Shown here one piece after another: positions 24,565 through 32,796 of a stretch of DNA of 64,000 nucleotides. The DNA is taken from NCBI GenBank assembly GCA_031402435.1, contig JANNSJ010000012.1, positions 1-64,000 of the forward strand. Reading direction: 5' to 3'. The DNA comes from UBA11986 sp031402435. GTDB lineage: Bacteria; Bacteroidota; Ignavibacteria; UBA10030; UBA6906. The position numbers and the translations under genes are program-made. The notes beneath the pieces are model-generated. The model did not search any database. It was given only the letters and a program-made list of their open reading frames with translations, and had not been told where the DNA came from. Each line of letters begins with the position of its first letter. Within the stretch, counting starts at the first letter, position 1.

Positions 24565-24657
24565 ATGACAGCAACTGCAATTGTTCTCATGGTAGTTTTT
24601 GTGTTCTACATCGTCACGTGTATCCGGCAGTTCAAAAGATTCAATCAAGATTCGTGA
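24565..24657 (+). CDS. 30-residue single-span membrane peptide
   Basis: A 30-codon frame (MTATAIVLMVVFVFYIV, then a basic tail with CIRQFKRFNQDS) is preceded by AAGGAGGATCCA, one of the best ribosome binding sites in the window. It encodes one membrane helix and a positively charged end that should face the cytoplasm. The start resembles small auxiliary subunits of some secondary transporters (the MetS-like family, MTxxAIxxM), and a permease gene lies just upstream. That resemblance is from memory and short. It is too small to be found by length-based gene calling. I regard expression as likely and function as open. Confidence 0.6.
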   Translation: MTATAIVLMVVFVFYIVTCIRQFKRFNQDS

Positions 24658-24709
24658 GCAAGGCTTGCCAGCACATCGCTTTCCCCTTCTTCACCCACAC
24701 TCGATCCCT

Positions 24710-24737
24710 TTGCATTTCAGCCTGCATTTCTTATACT
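24710..24737 (+). promoter_or_regulatory. Candidate promoter of the YdeI-like gene
   Basis: TTGCAT at 24710-24715 and TATACT at 24732-24737 with 16 bp between them lie 36 bp upstream of the ATG at 24773. The boxes nearly match those at 14559 and 46624. Confidence 0.6.
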
Positions 24738-24772
24738 AACGCATCCTCTCTTCACTCAAAACAAGGCTATCA

Positions 24773-25351
24773 ATGCAGATCGGAACAACGCTGTACGTCA
24801 CCACACGGAAAGAGTGGCGCCGATGGCTCGCAGCACACCATGCCACCGAAAAGGATATCTGGCTTGTGTATTATAAAAAGCAGAGCGGGAAGCCGCGCAT
24901 CCCGTATAACGACGCGGTGGAAGAGGCTCTCTGCTACGGCTGGATCGACAGCATCCTGAAACCGATCGACGAAGAGAAGTTTGCTCAGAGGTTCAGTCCG
25001 CGTAAACCAAAGGCGCAATGGTCACCAATGAACATCGAGCGGCTGCGGAGGTTGTTACGGCAGAAGAAAGTAACGAAGGCGGGGTTGGAAGCGGCGAAAA
25101 CCGCTCTCGAAACCATTCGCAAACATAAGACCATTGAAAAAACACGGGTCGCAATCCCTACCGATATCCTGAAAGCACTCAAAAACGACCCGGCAACCTG
25201 GAAGAACTTCTCGCGATTCCCTGCGTCGTACAAGCGCATTCGTGTTGGCTGGATTGATGGATCCCGGCGTCGCCCGGAAGTATTCCAGCAACGATTGCAG
25301 TACTTCCTCAAGATGACCGCACAGAACAAACGGTTCGGGATGGTACAATAA
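24773..25351 (+). CDS. YdeI/OmpD-associated family protein
   Basis: The 192-residue protein shows the features of the YdeI/OmpD-associated family (bacteriocin-protection annotation). Its N-terminal part reads WRRWLAAHHATEKDIWLVYY, then DAVEEALCYGWIDS and AQRFSPRKPKAQWSPMN, and the C-terminal part has LKNDPATWKNFSRFPASYKR. The biochemical role of this family is not well established; the protein is probably cytosolic as no signal is present. It is a single gene, with a convergent efflux gene starting 20 bp beyond its end. No obvious terminator separates them. Confidence 0.88.
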   Translation: MQIGTTLYVTTRKEWRRWLAAHHATEKDIWLVYYKKQSGKPRIPYNDAVEEALCYGWIDSILKPIDEEKFAQRFSPRKPKAQWSPMNIERLRRLLRQKKVTKAGLEAAKTALETIRKHKTIEKTRVAIPTDILKALKNDPATWKNFSRFPASYKRIRVGWIDGSRRRPEVFQQRLQYFLKMTAQNKRFGMVQ

Positions 25352-25371
25352 ATACAAGGCAACCAAAACTG

Positions 25372-26574
25372 CTATTCACTTGCCAACCCCATGGTTTTGT
25401 TCTGCAGCATCGCGTACCTCTGCAATGCAAGACTGGCAAGTGATGAACCAAGCAACACAATAGCCATCGGCAATGCCGTGCCGTTATGAAAATAACTCAC
25501 AAGGGCTGAGCCGAGAGCGCCCGCGGCCATCTGCATACTTCCCATCAATGCGGACGCTGTACCGGCATTCTTTGCAAAAGGCTCAATCGCCAGGGCCGTC
25601 GTGTTCGGACTGAGGAACCCCAGACAGACGAGAAAACTGAAGAGCATGGCGATAACCCCGAACATCGGCATGCCGATGAGAACTCCAGCCACGAGGCATA
25701 TCGTGACGATGCACTGAACAGCAACTGAAATCATCGCAATAGATCTGCTACTTTGAGTTCTCAATACATATCTGTTCACCTGGCTTGCGCCAATAACGCC
25801 ACAAGCACTCAATCCGAACACCCACCCGAATTGCCGTTCGGTGAGATCGAACAACCTCATATACACAAATGGCGAGTCCGAGATATACGCGAACAGCCCT
25901 GCCGACGCGGCAGCGCTTGCCATTCCGTACGCAATAAACTTCGGCTCTTTCAGCACTCCTAAATAGTCACCGATTATCCTGAATGGATGGAGCGACCGTG
26001 AATTGTCAGCGGCACTGCTTTCGGGAAGATAGCGGACGACCGCAACGAGAACAAACGTCGCAATCGTTGCGAGGATCCCGAAGATGTATCTCCAACTGTA
26101 CGCATCGGTCACGTATGCACCGACAGACGGAGCGATGATCGGCGAAACGCCAAACACCAGCATGAGCGTTGAGAATATCCGCGCAATCTCATGGACAGGG
26201 AACAAGTCACGCACGATTGCCCTCGCTGCGACAATCCCCACGCAACCCCCAATAGCAAGAAGAAACCGCTGCGCCACCAACCAATCAATCGTGGGAGAGA
26301 GTCCGCATCCGATTGCAGCAACAATGTAGATCGTCAATCCCGCAACGACGGGTTTCTTCCGGCCGAACCGGTCAAGCAGCGGCCCGTAGAACAACTGCCC
26401 GATGGAAATGCCGATGAAATAGCTTGTCAGCGAGAGTGCAACATGTGAAATGTCGGTGTGCAAGTCGCTTGCAATCGCAGGAAAACCCGGCAGATACATA
26501 TCAATGGAGAACGGACCGATGGCTGTAAGCGATCCAAGAACGAGTATGAGAATGGTATGTCGTTTGCGATCCAT
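25372..26574 (-). CDS. Bcr/CflA-family MFS multidrug efflux transporter
   Basis: The 400-residue protein has about 12 membrane segments and the Bcr/CflA hallmarks: SIDMYLPGFPAIASDLHTD at the end of helix 1, GISIGQLFYGPLLDRFGRKK as MFS motif A after helix 2, and ARAIVRDLFP in the helix 4-5 region. It should export drugs or metabolites by proton antiport. The gene is monocistronic on the minus strand and convergent with the YdeI-like gene. Upstream of its start lies a 520-bp non-coding stretch shared with the tricorn-like gene. Confidence 0.93.
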   Translation of the reverse strand: MDRKRHTILILVLGSLTAIGPFSIDMYLPGFPAIASDLHTDISHVALSLTSYFIGISIGQLFYGPLLDRFGRKKPVVAGLTIYIVAAIGCGLSPTIDWLVAQRFLLAIGGCVGIVAARAIVRDLFPVHEIARIFSTLMLVFGVSPIIAPSVGAYVTDAYSWRYIFGILATIATFVLVAVVRYLPESSAADNSRSLHPFRIIGDYLGVLKEPKFIAYGMASAAASAGLFAYISDSPFVYMRLFDLTERQFGWVFGLSACGVIGASQVNRYVLRTQSSRSIAMISVAVQCIVTICLVAGVLIGMPMFGVIAMLFSFLVCLGFLSPNTTALAIEPFAKNAGTASALMGSMQMAAGALGSALVSYFHNGTALPMAIVLLGSSLASLALQRYAMLQNKTMGLASE

Positions 26575-27094
26575 AGCCGGGATTGATGATGCACTAGAAA
26601 GTCAAAGGGCGAAATGATCTTCGCCCCCATAAGGATAGTGATTAGGGGTGTGCGTTGCAAGAGGTAGAGAAGTGTTGAACGGCCCGAAGCAATTCGGGTT
26701 GAAGCGTCAAGAACCGTTTGTAGAGTGCACTAATCTCGGGAAAGTTTTGGCAAGGATTGCTTCCTCTTTATTGGTGGGACGCACTTACCCCTCAAATTTA
26801 CCTATCGATGAGGTGATGAATCATCAACCAAGAAGAGCGCGTTTTCACTTCCCGATATTCACTCCGGTGTGGGACATTATGAACTAAATCCGGTATTGGC
26901 TACAGGTTGACAACCGAAGGGTAAACTTCCTTCTGCACATTGAACAAAATGTGTTCACACCGCAACATTCGTTGCTCTGTTTCGTACCTACGGTGTGGAT
27001 CTGTCTGTCCATGACAAAATTCCTCCATTGAATGTTTACCCGGAACTCGGTATGTTGTTGCGCCCTTCACTTCACAATCCAGAAAGGATTTTGC
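26575..27094. other. Intergenic region between divergent genes
   Basis: No supported gene lies here; the short frames present lack coding features and good starts. The right part holds a promoter for the tricorn-like gene (27028-27056). A TTGACA at about 26897 has no good -10 partner. I saw no RNA gene, long repeat or terminator. Confidence 0.6.
27028..27056 (+). promoter_or_regulatory. Promoter of the tricorn-like protease gene
   Basis: TTGAAT at 27028-27033 and TATGTT at 27051-27056 are 17 bp apart and sit 38 bp upstream of the ATG at 27095, with an AGAAAGGA ribosome binding site between them. Confidence 0.5.
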
Positions 27095-30000
27095 ATGAAC
27101 CGTTTCCGCATCATTGCCGCGACCGTTTTGTTGAGTGCCGGTTGCGTTATTTCGAGTTATTCCCAGCAGGAAGCGCGTCTCCTGCGTTTCCCTGCCATCC
27201 ATGACAACCAGATTGTGTTCTCGTATGCAGGTGATCTGTACACCGTACCGGCAACCGGTGGCGTTGCACGAAAGCTGACGAATGATGTCGGCTACGAGAT
27301 GTTCGCTCGCTTTTCTCCCGACGGCAAATCGATCGCCTTCACGGGACAGTATGACGGCAATACCGAAGTGTACCTGATGCCCTCAGAGGGCGGCGTGCCG
27401 AAACGACTCACCTATACTGCAACGCTCGGTCGTGATGATGTCTCCGACCGCATGGGTCCGAACAACATCGTGATGACGTGGCGTGATGACAAAACCATTG
27501 TGTATCGTTCACGAAGGATCGAGCGCAACGACTTCATCGGACAGCTCTTCTATGCGAGCGTCGATGGTGGAAGTCCTGAGCAGCTTCCTCTCCCCCGCGG
27601 CGGGTTCTGCTCATTCTCTCCCGACAAAAAACAAATGGCCTACAACCGCGTCTTCCGGGAATTCAGAACATGGAAGCGCTATCGTGGCGGCCAGGCGGAC
27701 GAAGTGTGGATTTATGATTTCGACAAGAAGACCATCACCAATGTGACAAACAATCCCGGACAGGACATCATCCCGATGTGGAGTGGCAACAAGATTTACT
27801 TCCTCTCCGACCGCGACCAAAGGATGAATCTCTTCGTGTATGATCTCACCTCAAAGGAAACAAAGAAGCTCACCACATTCACCGAATTCGATTGCAAGTT
27901 CCCATCGCTCGGCAACAACGCAATCGTGTTTGAAAATGGTGGATACATTTATCGACTTGACCTTGCGACCGACAAAGCCGCGAAGGTGCCGATCTCCATT
28001 CAGGAGGATTTCGACATTGGGCGCAACACATGGAAGGATGCCAGTAAGGAAGTCACGAATTATGAAATCTCTCCCGATGGAAACAGAGCTCTCCTCGGCG
28101 CCCGCGGTGACGTCTTCACCGTTCCCGTAAAGAATGGCAACATCAGGAACATCACCAACACGTCCGGCGTGCACGAGCGAAACTCAAAGTGGTCCCCCGA
28201 CGGGGGGTGGATCGCCTACATCTCCGACGCAAGTGGCGAAGATGAAATCTACGTGGAGCCACAGGATGGAAAGGGCGATGCGGTTCAGCTTACGAAGAAT
28301 GCCGACACATACAAATATGAAGTTTACTGGTCACCGGACAGCAAGAAAATACTCTGGGCTGATAAAAAACTTCGCCTTCAATATGTGGATGTTGAATCGA
28401 AGCAGGTAACCCAGGTGGCCCAGGCAACGGCATTTGAAATCCGTGGCTACACTTGGTCACCAGACAGCAAATGGATCGCGTACACGAAGCCGGAAGAGAA
28501 ACAGATGTCAACCATCTATCTTTATTCGGTGGACAAAAAGGAAACCACTCCTGCAACCGACGGTTGGTTCGATGCCAATTCTCCCTCATTCAGCTCGGAT
28601 GGAAAATTCTTGTTCTTTGCCTCGGGCAGAAACTTCAGCCCAACATACGGGAACACCGAGTTTAACCATATCTACCTTGACATGGAGAATGTGTATTTCG
28701 TTACTCTTGCCAGGGACACCAAGTCTCCTTTTGAACCGAAGAGCGATGAAGTGAAGATCAAAGAGGAGAAAAAGGATGACGCGAAAAAAGACGCCGACAA
28801 GGATAAGAAGGACGAGAAGAAAACCGAGAAGGCTGTTACCGTGAGGGTTGATATTGATGGCCTGCGGGGTCGTATCGCTACCGTACCAGGCACCCCTGCA
28901 AATTACGGAAACATCGCTTGTATTGAGAGCAAGCTCTACTACGTACGGAGTGGCTCGCAGGACGAGAAACCGAAGCTGTTCTACTACGATCTTGAGAAGC
29001 AAAAGGAAACCGAACTGGGTGAGTTCGGGGGCTATGAAATCTCTGCCGACAACAAGAAAATGATCCTCGTCTCCGATGGCTCGCACTACATCATCGACCT
29101 TCCGACCGGCAAGATTGATCTGAAGGACAAGCTCAACCTGAGCGACATGAAAATCTGGCTTGATCGTAAAGCGGAGTGGAACCAGATGTTCAACGAGTGC
29201 TGGCGCCAGATGCGTGACTTCTTTTTCGATCCGAATCTCCATGGCGTTGATTGGGCAAAGATGAAGCAAACATATTCGCAGCTTGTTCCCTACGTGAGCC
29301 ACCGCGCTGATCTCACCTACATTATCGGCGAGATGATCGGCGAACTGAACATCGGCCATGCGTATGTTGGCGGAGGCGACTATCCAAAAGCGGATCGTAT
29401 TCAACTGGGACTTCTCGGTGCGAAGCTTGAGCGGGATGCTTCATCGAAATATTATCGCATCAAAGACATCCTGAAAGGCCAGAACTGGGACAAGTCGCTT
29501 CGTTCACCACTAACGGATATTGGCGTGAATGTGAATGAGGGCGACTACATCATCGCAGTCGATGGCAAACCGACGAGCGAGATGACAGACATTTACACAT
29601 CCCTTGTGAACAAGGTGAACAAGCAGGTCACGCTGAAAGTAAATACACAGCCCCGCGAACAGGGAAGTCATGAGACCGTCGTCCTGCCAACCGGGAGCGA
29701 GCAGGGACTCTATTATCTCAACTGGATTCAGAAGAACATTGAGAAGGTTTCCAAGGCAACCGATGACAAGGTCGCGTATGTTCACATCCCGGACATGGGT
29801 TCCGGCGGGCTGAATGAGTTTGTGAAGTACTTCTATCCGCAAACACGCAAGGAGGCAATCATTGTAGACGTGAGGGGGAATGGCGGTGGCAATGTCTCGC
29901 CACAAATTATTGAGCGTCTACGTCGCGAGCTGACAATGATTGGCGTGGCTCGTAATACTACGATCAATGTTGATCCGGGAGCCACGATTGTTGGGCCGAA

Positions 30001-30373
30001 AGTCATGCTCATCGATGAGTTCTCCGCTTCCGATGGAGACATTGTTGGTTACCGATTCCGCAAGGCGAAACTTGGTCCGCTTATCGGAAAGAGAACCTGG
30101 GGCGGCGTTGTTGGAATTCGGGGATCTCTCCCACTGCTCGACGGGGGATTCCTGAACAGGCCTGAGTTCTCACGTTATGACGTTGAAGGGAAAGAATGGA
30201 TTATGGAAGGGCGGGGAGTTGAACCCGACATCTATGTTGATAACGACCCTGCACGGGAATACTCAGGCACCGATGATCAGTTGAACAAAGCAATAGAGGT
30301 GGTGAAGGAAGAGATGAAGAAGAATCCGCAGAAGCTGCCACCACCTCCACCCTATCCGAATAAGAGCAAGTAA
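27095..30373 (+). CDS. Secreted tricorn-like protease (S41 family)
   Basis: The protein has 1092 residues from ATG 27095, preceded by AGAAAGGA; it starts with a signal peptide ending near SSYSQQEA. The first two thirds carry repeated TolB/WD40-like propeller motifs (FSPDGKSIAF, WSPDGGWIAYISD, WSPDSKWIAYTKP). A very charged Lys/Asp/Glu linker follows near residues 550-590. Then come the tricorn core with His716 (FFFDPNLHGVDW), a PDZ domain (about 800-870) and the catalytic region with VDVRGNGGGN and Ser979 in EFSASDGD. Tricorn proteases cut peptides into very short products; this one should act in the periplasm or outside. The C-terminus is Pro-rich (PPPPPYPNKSK). A good terminator follows. 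Confidence 0.93.
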   Translation: MNRFRIIAATVLLSAGCVISSYSQQEARLLRFPAIHDNQIVFSYAGDLYTVPATGGVARKLTNDVGYEMFARFSPDGKSIAFTGQYDGNTEVYLMPSEGGVPKRLTYTATLGRDDVSDRMGPNNIVMTWRDDKTIVYRSRRIERNDFIGQLFYASVDGGSPEQLPLPRGGFCSFSPDKKQMAYNRVFREFRTWKRYRGGQADEVWIYDFDKKTITNVTNNPGQDIIPMWSGNKIYFLSDRDQRMNLFVYDLTSKETKKLTTFTEFDCKFPSLGNNAIVFENGGYIYRLDLATDKAAKVPISIQEDFDIGRNTWKDASKEVTNYEISPDGNRALLGARGDVFTVPVKNGNIRNITNTSGVHERNSKWSPDGGWIAYISDASGEDEIYVEPQDGKGDAVQLTKNADTYKYEVYWSPDSKKILWADKKLRLQYVDVESKQVTQVAQATAFEIRGYTWSPDSKWIAYTKPEEKQMSTIYLYSVDKKETTPATDGWFDANSPSFSSDGKFLFFASGRNFSPTYGNTEFNHIYLDMENVYFVTLARDTKSPFEPKSDEVKIKEEKKDDAKKDADKDKKDEKKTEKAVTVRVDIDGLRGRIATVPGTPANYGNIACIESKLYYVRSGSQDEKPKLFYYDLEKQKETELGEFGGYEISADNKKMILVSDGSHYIIDLPTGKIDLKDKLNLSDMKIWLDRKAEWNQMFNECWRQMRDFFFDPNLHGVDWAKMKQTYSQLVPYVSHRADLTYIIGEMIGELNIGHAYVGGGDYPKADRIQLGLLGAKLERDASSKYYRIKDILKGQNWDKSLRSPLTDIGVNVNEGDYIIAVDGKPTSEMTDIYTSLVNKVNKQVTLKVNTQPREQGSHETVVLPTGSEQGLYYLNWIQKNIEKVSKATDDKVAYVHIPDMGSGGLNEFVKYFYPQTRKEAIIVDVRGNGGGNVSPQIIERLRRELTMIGVARNTTINVDPGATIVGPKVMLIDEFSASDGDIVGYRFRKAKLGPLIGKRTWGGVVGIRGSLPLLDGGFLNRPEFSRYDVEGKEWIMEGRGVEPDIYVDNDPAREYSGTDDQLNKAIEVVKEEMKKNPQKLPPPPPYPNKSK

Positions 30374-30395
30374 CCGGAGTCTCAGTGTTTAATAA

Positions 30396-30425
30396 AGAGC
30401 CTCGCCACACGGCGGGGCTCTTTTT
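30396..30425 (+). terminator. Rho-independent terminator after the tricorn-like gene
   Basis: An 11-bp stem (AGAGCCTCGCC at 30396-30406 with GGCGGGGCTCT at 30411-30421, one T-G pair) closes an ACAC loop and is followed by five T residues. It lies 22 bp after the stop codon at 30373. Confidence 0.9.
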
Positions 30426-30437
30426 GTTTCTGGTGTC

Positions 30438-30466
30438 TTGACAATGCAGATTGATTGAAGTAAGTT
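30438..30466 (+). promoter_or_regulatory. Promoter of the eamA-trxA pair
   Basis: TTGACA at 30438-30443 and TAAGTT at 30461-30466 have the ideal 17-bp spacing and lie between the preceding terminator and the ATG at 30487. The leader would be very short. Confidence 0.6.
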
Positions 30467-30486
30467 TTGTCGTCATCGAATAACCC

Positions 30487-31380
30487 ATGAGCAACCGCCC
30501 GTTTTCCATCCGCATCATCATCGAAGCCACAATTGCACTCTTCTTCTTCGGCTGCATTGCGGTTGTCGTCAAGTTCGTGTCGGCAAATGCCATTACCATC
30601 GGGATTGCGCGGCTCGTCGTTACGGTGGCGATCCTGCTGCCGTTTCTCGTGGCAACTCAACGATTCAAAGGCATCACGCGTTCAGACTTTGTCCCGCTCG
30701 CCGTCATGGGACTCTTCTTTGCACTCCACTGGCTGGCGTTCTTCTTTAGCATCAAGATTGGTTCGGCATCCATTGCCACCGTGGGCCTCTCGACGTACGG
30801 CGTCCATCTGGTGGTGCTCGGCTGGATCCTTCATCGCAGCAAGCCCACGCGCATAAACTTTCTCGTGCTTGTCATGGCAGTCGCCGGAAGCATTCTCGTC
30901 GTTCCCGAGTTCAGTTTCCATAACCAGGAAGCAATCGGCCTGCTGCTGGGCGTGCTCAGCGGGCTCTTCTATGCCTTCCTGCCGATACTCCAACAACGTC
31001 ATTCACATCTCCCTGCTCTCACACGCGCACTGGGGCAGTTTGTCTTCGCGCTGGTTGTCTTCCTCTTCTTCTGGCCGCTGAGTGACTGGCATCTTTCAAC
31101 ACAAGACTGGTTGGGATTGCTCTTCCTCGGCGTCATGTGCACGCTTGTCAGTCATACGCTCTGGGTGCGGCTCACCACCGTGCTCCCCACCAGAACGACG
31201 AGCGTCATCTATTATCTATATGTCCCGGTGTCTCTCATACTCAGTGTTGTGATTCTCGGTGAACGTGTGGACGCTGCGATGATTACCGGTGCGGGATTGA
31301 TTATTCTTGCGAACGTGATTGGAGTGTTGTATCATGTGAACGAGGGCGCACCGCAAGCCAAACCCGCTTCACTTACATAG
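30487..31380 (+). CDS. EamA/DMT-family transporter
   Basis: The 297-residue protein has ten hydrophobic segments in two repeats of five, the layout of EamA-type drug/metabolite exporters. Conserved features include FALHWLAFFFSIKIGSAS in the first repeat and LPTRTTSVIYYLYVPVSLIL followed by GERVDAAMITGAGLII in the second. It probably exports a small metabolite. The thioredoxin gene follows 14 bp after the stop, so the two are likely co-transcribed from the promoter at 30438. Confidence 0.9.
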   Translation: MSNRPFSIRIIIEATIALFFFGCIAVVVKFVSANAITIGIARLVVTVAILLPFLVATQRFKGITRSDFVPLAVMGLFFALHWLAFFFSIKIGSASIATVGLSTYGVHLVVLGWILHRSKPTRINFLVLVMAVAGSILVVPEFSFHNQEAIGLLLGVLSGLFYAFLPILQQRHSHLPALTRALGQFVFALVVFLFFWPLSDWHLSTQDWLGLLFLGVMCTLVSHTLWVRLTTVLPTRTTSVIYYLYVPVSLILSVVILGERVDAAMITGAGLIILANVIGVLYHVNEGAPQAKPASLT

Positions 31381-31394
31381 ACAAGGATAGGATC

Positions 31395-31757
31395 ATGGCA
31401 GAGAATTTAACGAAGGAAACATTTTTGGCCAAGGTGTTCAACTACGAGGTAAACAACGAGTGGAAGTTTGAAGGCGACATCCCCGCGGTGATCGACTTCT
31501 GGGCACCGTGGTGCGGCCCGTGCAGGATGGTCGGCCCAATCATCGATGAGCTGTCGGTGGAGTATGCAGGCAAAGTCAATTTCTACAAAATAAACACAGA
31601 TGAAGAACAGGAACTGTCGAGTGCGTTTGGCATTCGAAGTATCCCATCGCTGCTGTTTATTCCGAAAACGGGTCAGCCCAAAATGGCCGTCGGCGCGCTA
31701 CCGAAGGAGGGAATGAAGCAGACTATTGAAAAGGAACTTCTTGAGGTACCAACCTGA
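31395..31757 (+). CDS. trxA: Thioredoxin
   Basis: A 120-residue cytosolic thioredoxin with the redox motif WCGPC in VIDFWAPWCGPCRM and the conserved cis-Pro region RSIPSLLFI. It reduces disulfides in target proteins using thioredoxin reductase. An N-terminal extension of about 15 residues (NLTKETFLAKVFNYEVNNEW) is slightly longer than in classic TrxA, as in many Bacteroidota versions. AAGGATAGGATC before the ATG gives a clear ribosome binding site. No T-run terminator is seen on the plus strand after it; the hairpin downstream serves the opposite strand. Confidence 0.95.
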   Translation: MAENLTKETFLAKVFNYEVNNEWKFEGDIPAVIDFWAPWCGPCRMVGPIIDELSVEYAGKVNFYKINTDEEQELSSAFGIRSIPSLLFIPKTGQPKMAVGALPKEGMKQTIEKELLEVPT

Positions 31758-31773
31758 TTGCGGACAACCTGGC

Positions 31774-31819
31774 AAAAAAACGAGTCCCATCTGCATATCG
31801 GTTATGGCAAATGGGACTC
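31774..31819 (-). terminator. Rho-independent terminator of the SPFH gene
   Basis: On the minus strand a 9-bp stem (GAGTCCCAT at 31819-31811 with ATGGGACTC at 31790-31782) closes a 20-nt loop and is followed by GTTTTTTT. It lies 19 bp past the stop of the SPFH gene. On the plus strand the hairpin has no T-run, though it may slow transcription from trxA. Confidence 0.8.
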
Positions 31820-31838
31820 CATAGTATGTCGAACTGTG

Positions 31839-32729
31839 TTACTTCGTGTCCATGATCAGCGGCAGGCCATCCTTGCCCGCCCCAACGATGATGACTTTGG
31901 TGTTCTGTGAATGTGCCAGTTTCTCTGTTGCTTCAATCCCCTTCCACCGCAACAGTTGTTCACTGATTCCTGTGGCAACAATCTTTTGAAAATCCGCGAC
32001 ACCCTGTGCTTCAATCCGCTTCCTGTCTGCTTCCTGGCGTTCTTTCGTGAGGACGAACTCCATGCGCTGGCTCTCCTGATCGGCGCGCTGCTTTTGTTCA
32101 ATAGCCTCGGTGAGTTGCGTGGGAAGTGCGACGTTACGGAGTGGTGTCGTCTCAACAATGATCCCGCGCGGTGCAACACTCTTTGCCAGTTCCTCCTGGA
32201 TTGTCAGGCCGAGCTTTTCCCGCTCGGTTGAATAGAGCGCGCTTGCCTGAAAACTTGCGGTCACTGCCCGGCTGTGTGAGCGGAATTGCGGGATGAGAAC
32301 AATATTTTCATAATCGCCGCCGAGGATCGTCTTGTATACCGTCGGGGCAGCTTCAGGATCCAGTCGGTAGAGCACACTCAGCTCCAGCCCGATGGTCAAT
32401 CCTTCCCGCGAGAGCACCTGCATGGATTCCTTATGTTCCTGTGTTTGTGTTGAAAACTTGACAACCCGTGCCAGGGGATTAATGAAGTTGATGCCGGCTG
32501 TAAGCGGTTTGTCCGAAACCGTCCCGAAAAAATCCACGACGCCAACATTGCCTGCCGGGATGACCGTAAAACATTGCATCAGCGCAAAGAGTGCAAAAAC
32601 GGCTGACACAGCTCCCAACAATCTTGATGTGAGACCGAATCCCGAACCCTGCACCTGGGAACGCTTGCTTGCCCCGCGCCAGAGCACAAACGCGACAACT
32701 GCAACAAGAATACAGAGTATGAATAACAT
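31839..32729 (-). CDS. SPFH/prohibitin-family membrane protein
   Basis: The 296-residue protein has two N-terminal hydrophobic segments (about 2-18 and 38-55) and then an SPFH (band 7) domain. The latter is recognisable from IPAGNVGVVDFFGTV, ARVVKFSTQTQEHKESMQ, LSVLYRLDPEAAP and the helical EAIEQKQRADQESQRMEFVL region. Prohibitins form ring-shaped membrane assemblies that control proteases and membrane domains. It lies 67 bp downstream of a cNMP/GAF/PP2C gene on the same strand and could share its transcript. A strong terminator follows. Confidence 0.92.
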   Translation of the reverse strand: MLFILCILVAVVAFVLWRGASKRSQVQGSGFGLTSRLLGAVSAVFALFALMQCFTVIPAGNVGVVDFFGTVSDKPLTAGINFINPLARVVKFSTQTQEHKESMQVLSREGLTIGLELSVLYRLDPEAAPTVYKTILGGDYENIVLIPQFRSHSRAVTASFQASALYSTEREKLGLTIQEELAKSVAPRGIIVETTPLRNVALPTQLTEAIEQKQRADQESQRMEFVLTKERQEADRKRIEAQGVADFQKIVATGISEQLLRWKGIEATEKLAHSQNTKVIIVGAGKDGLPLIMDTK

Positions 32730-32796
32730 TGGTGTTTCTCCTTTCGAAATGATGAGAGTGCTGACATTGTTCGAACAACGCTACGAGCTGAGAAGT

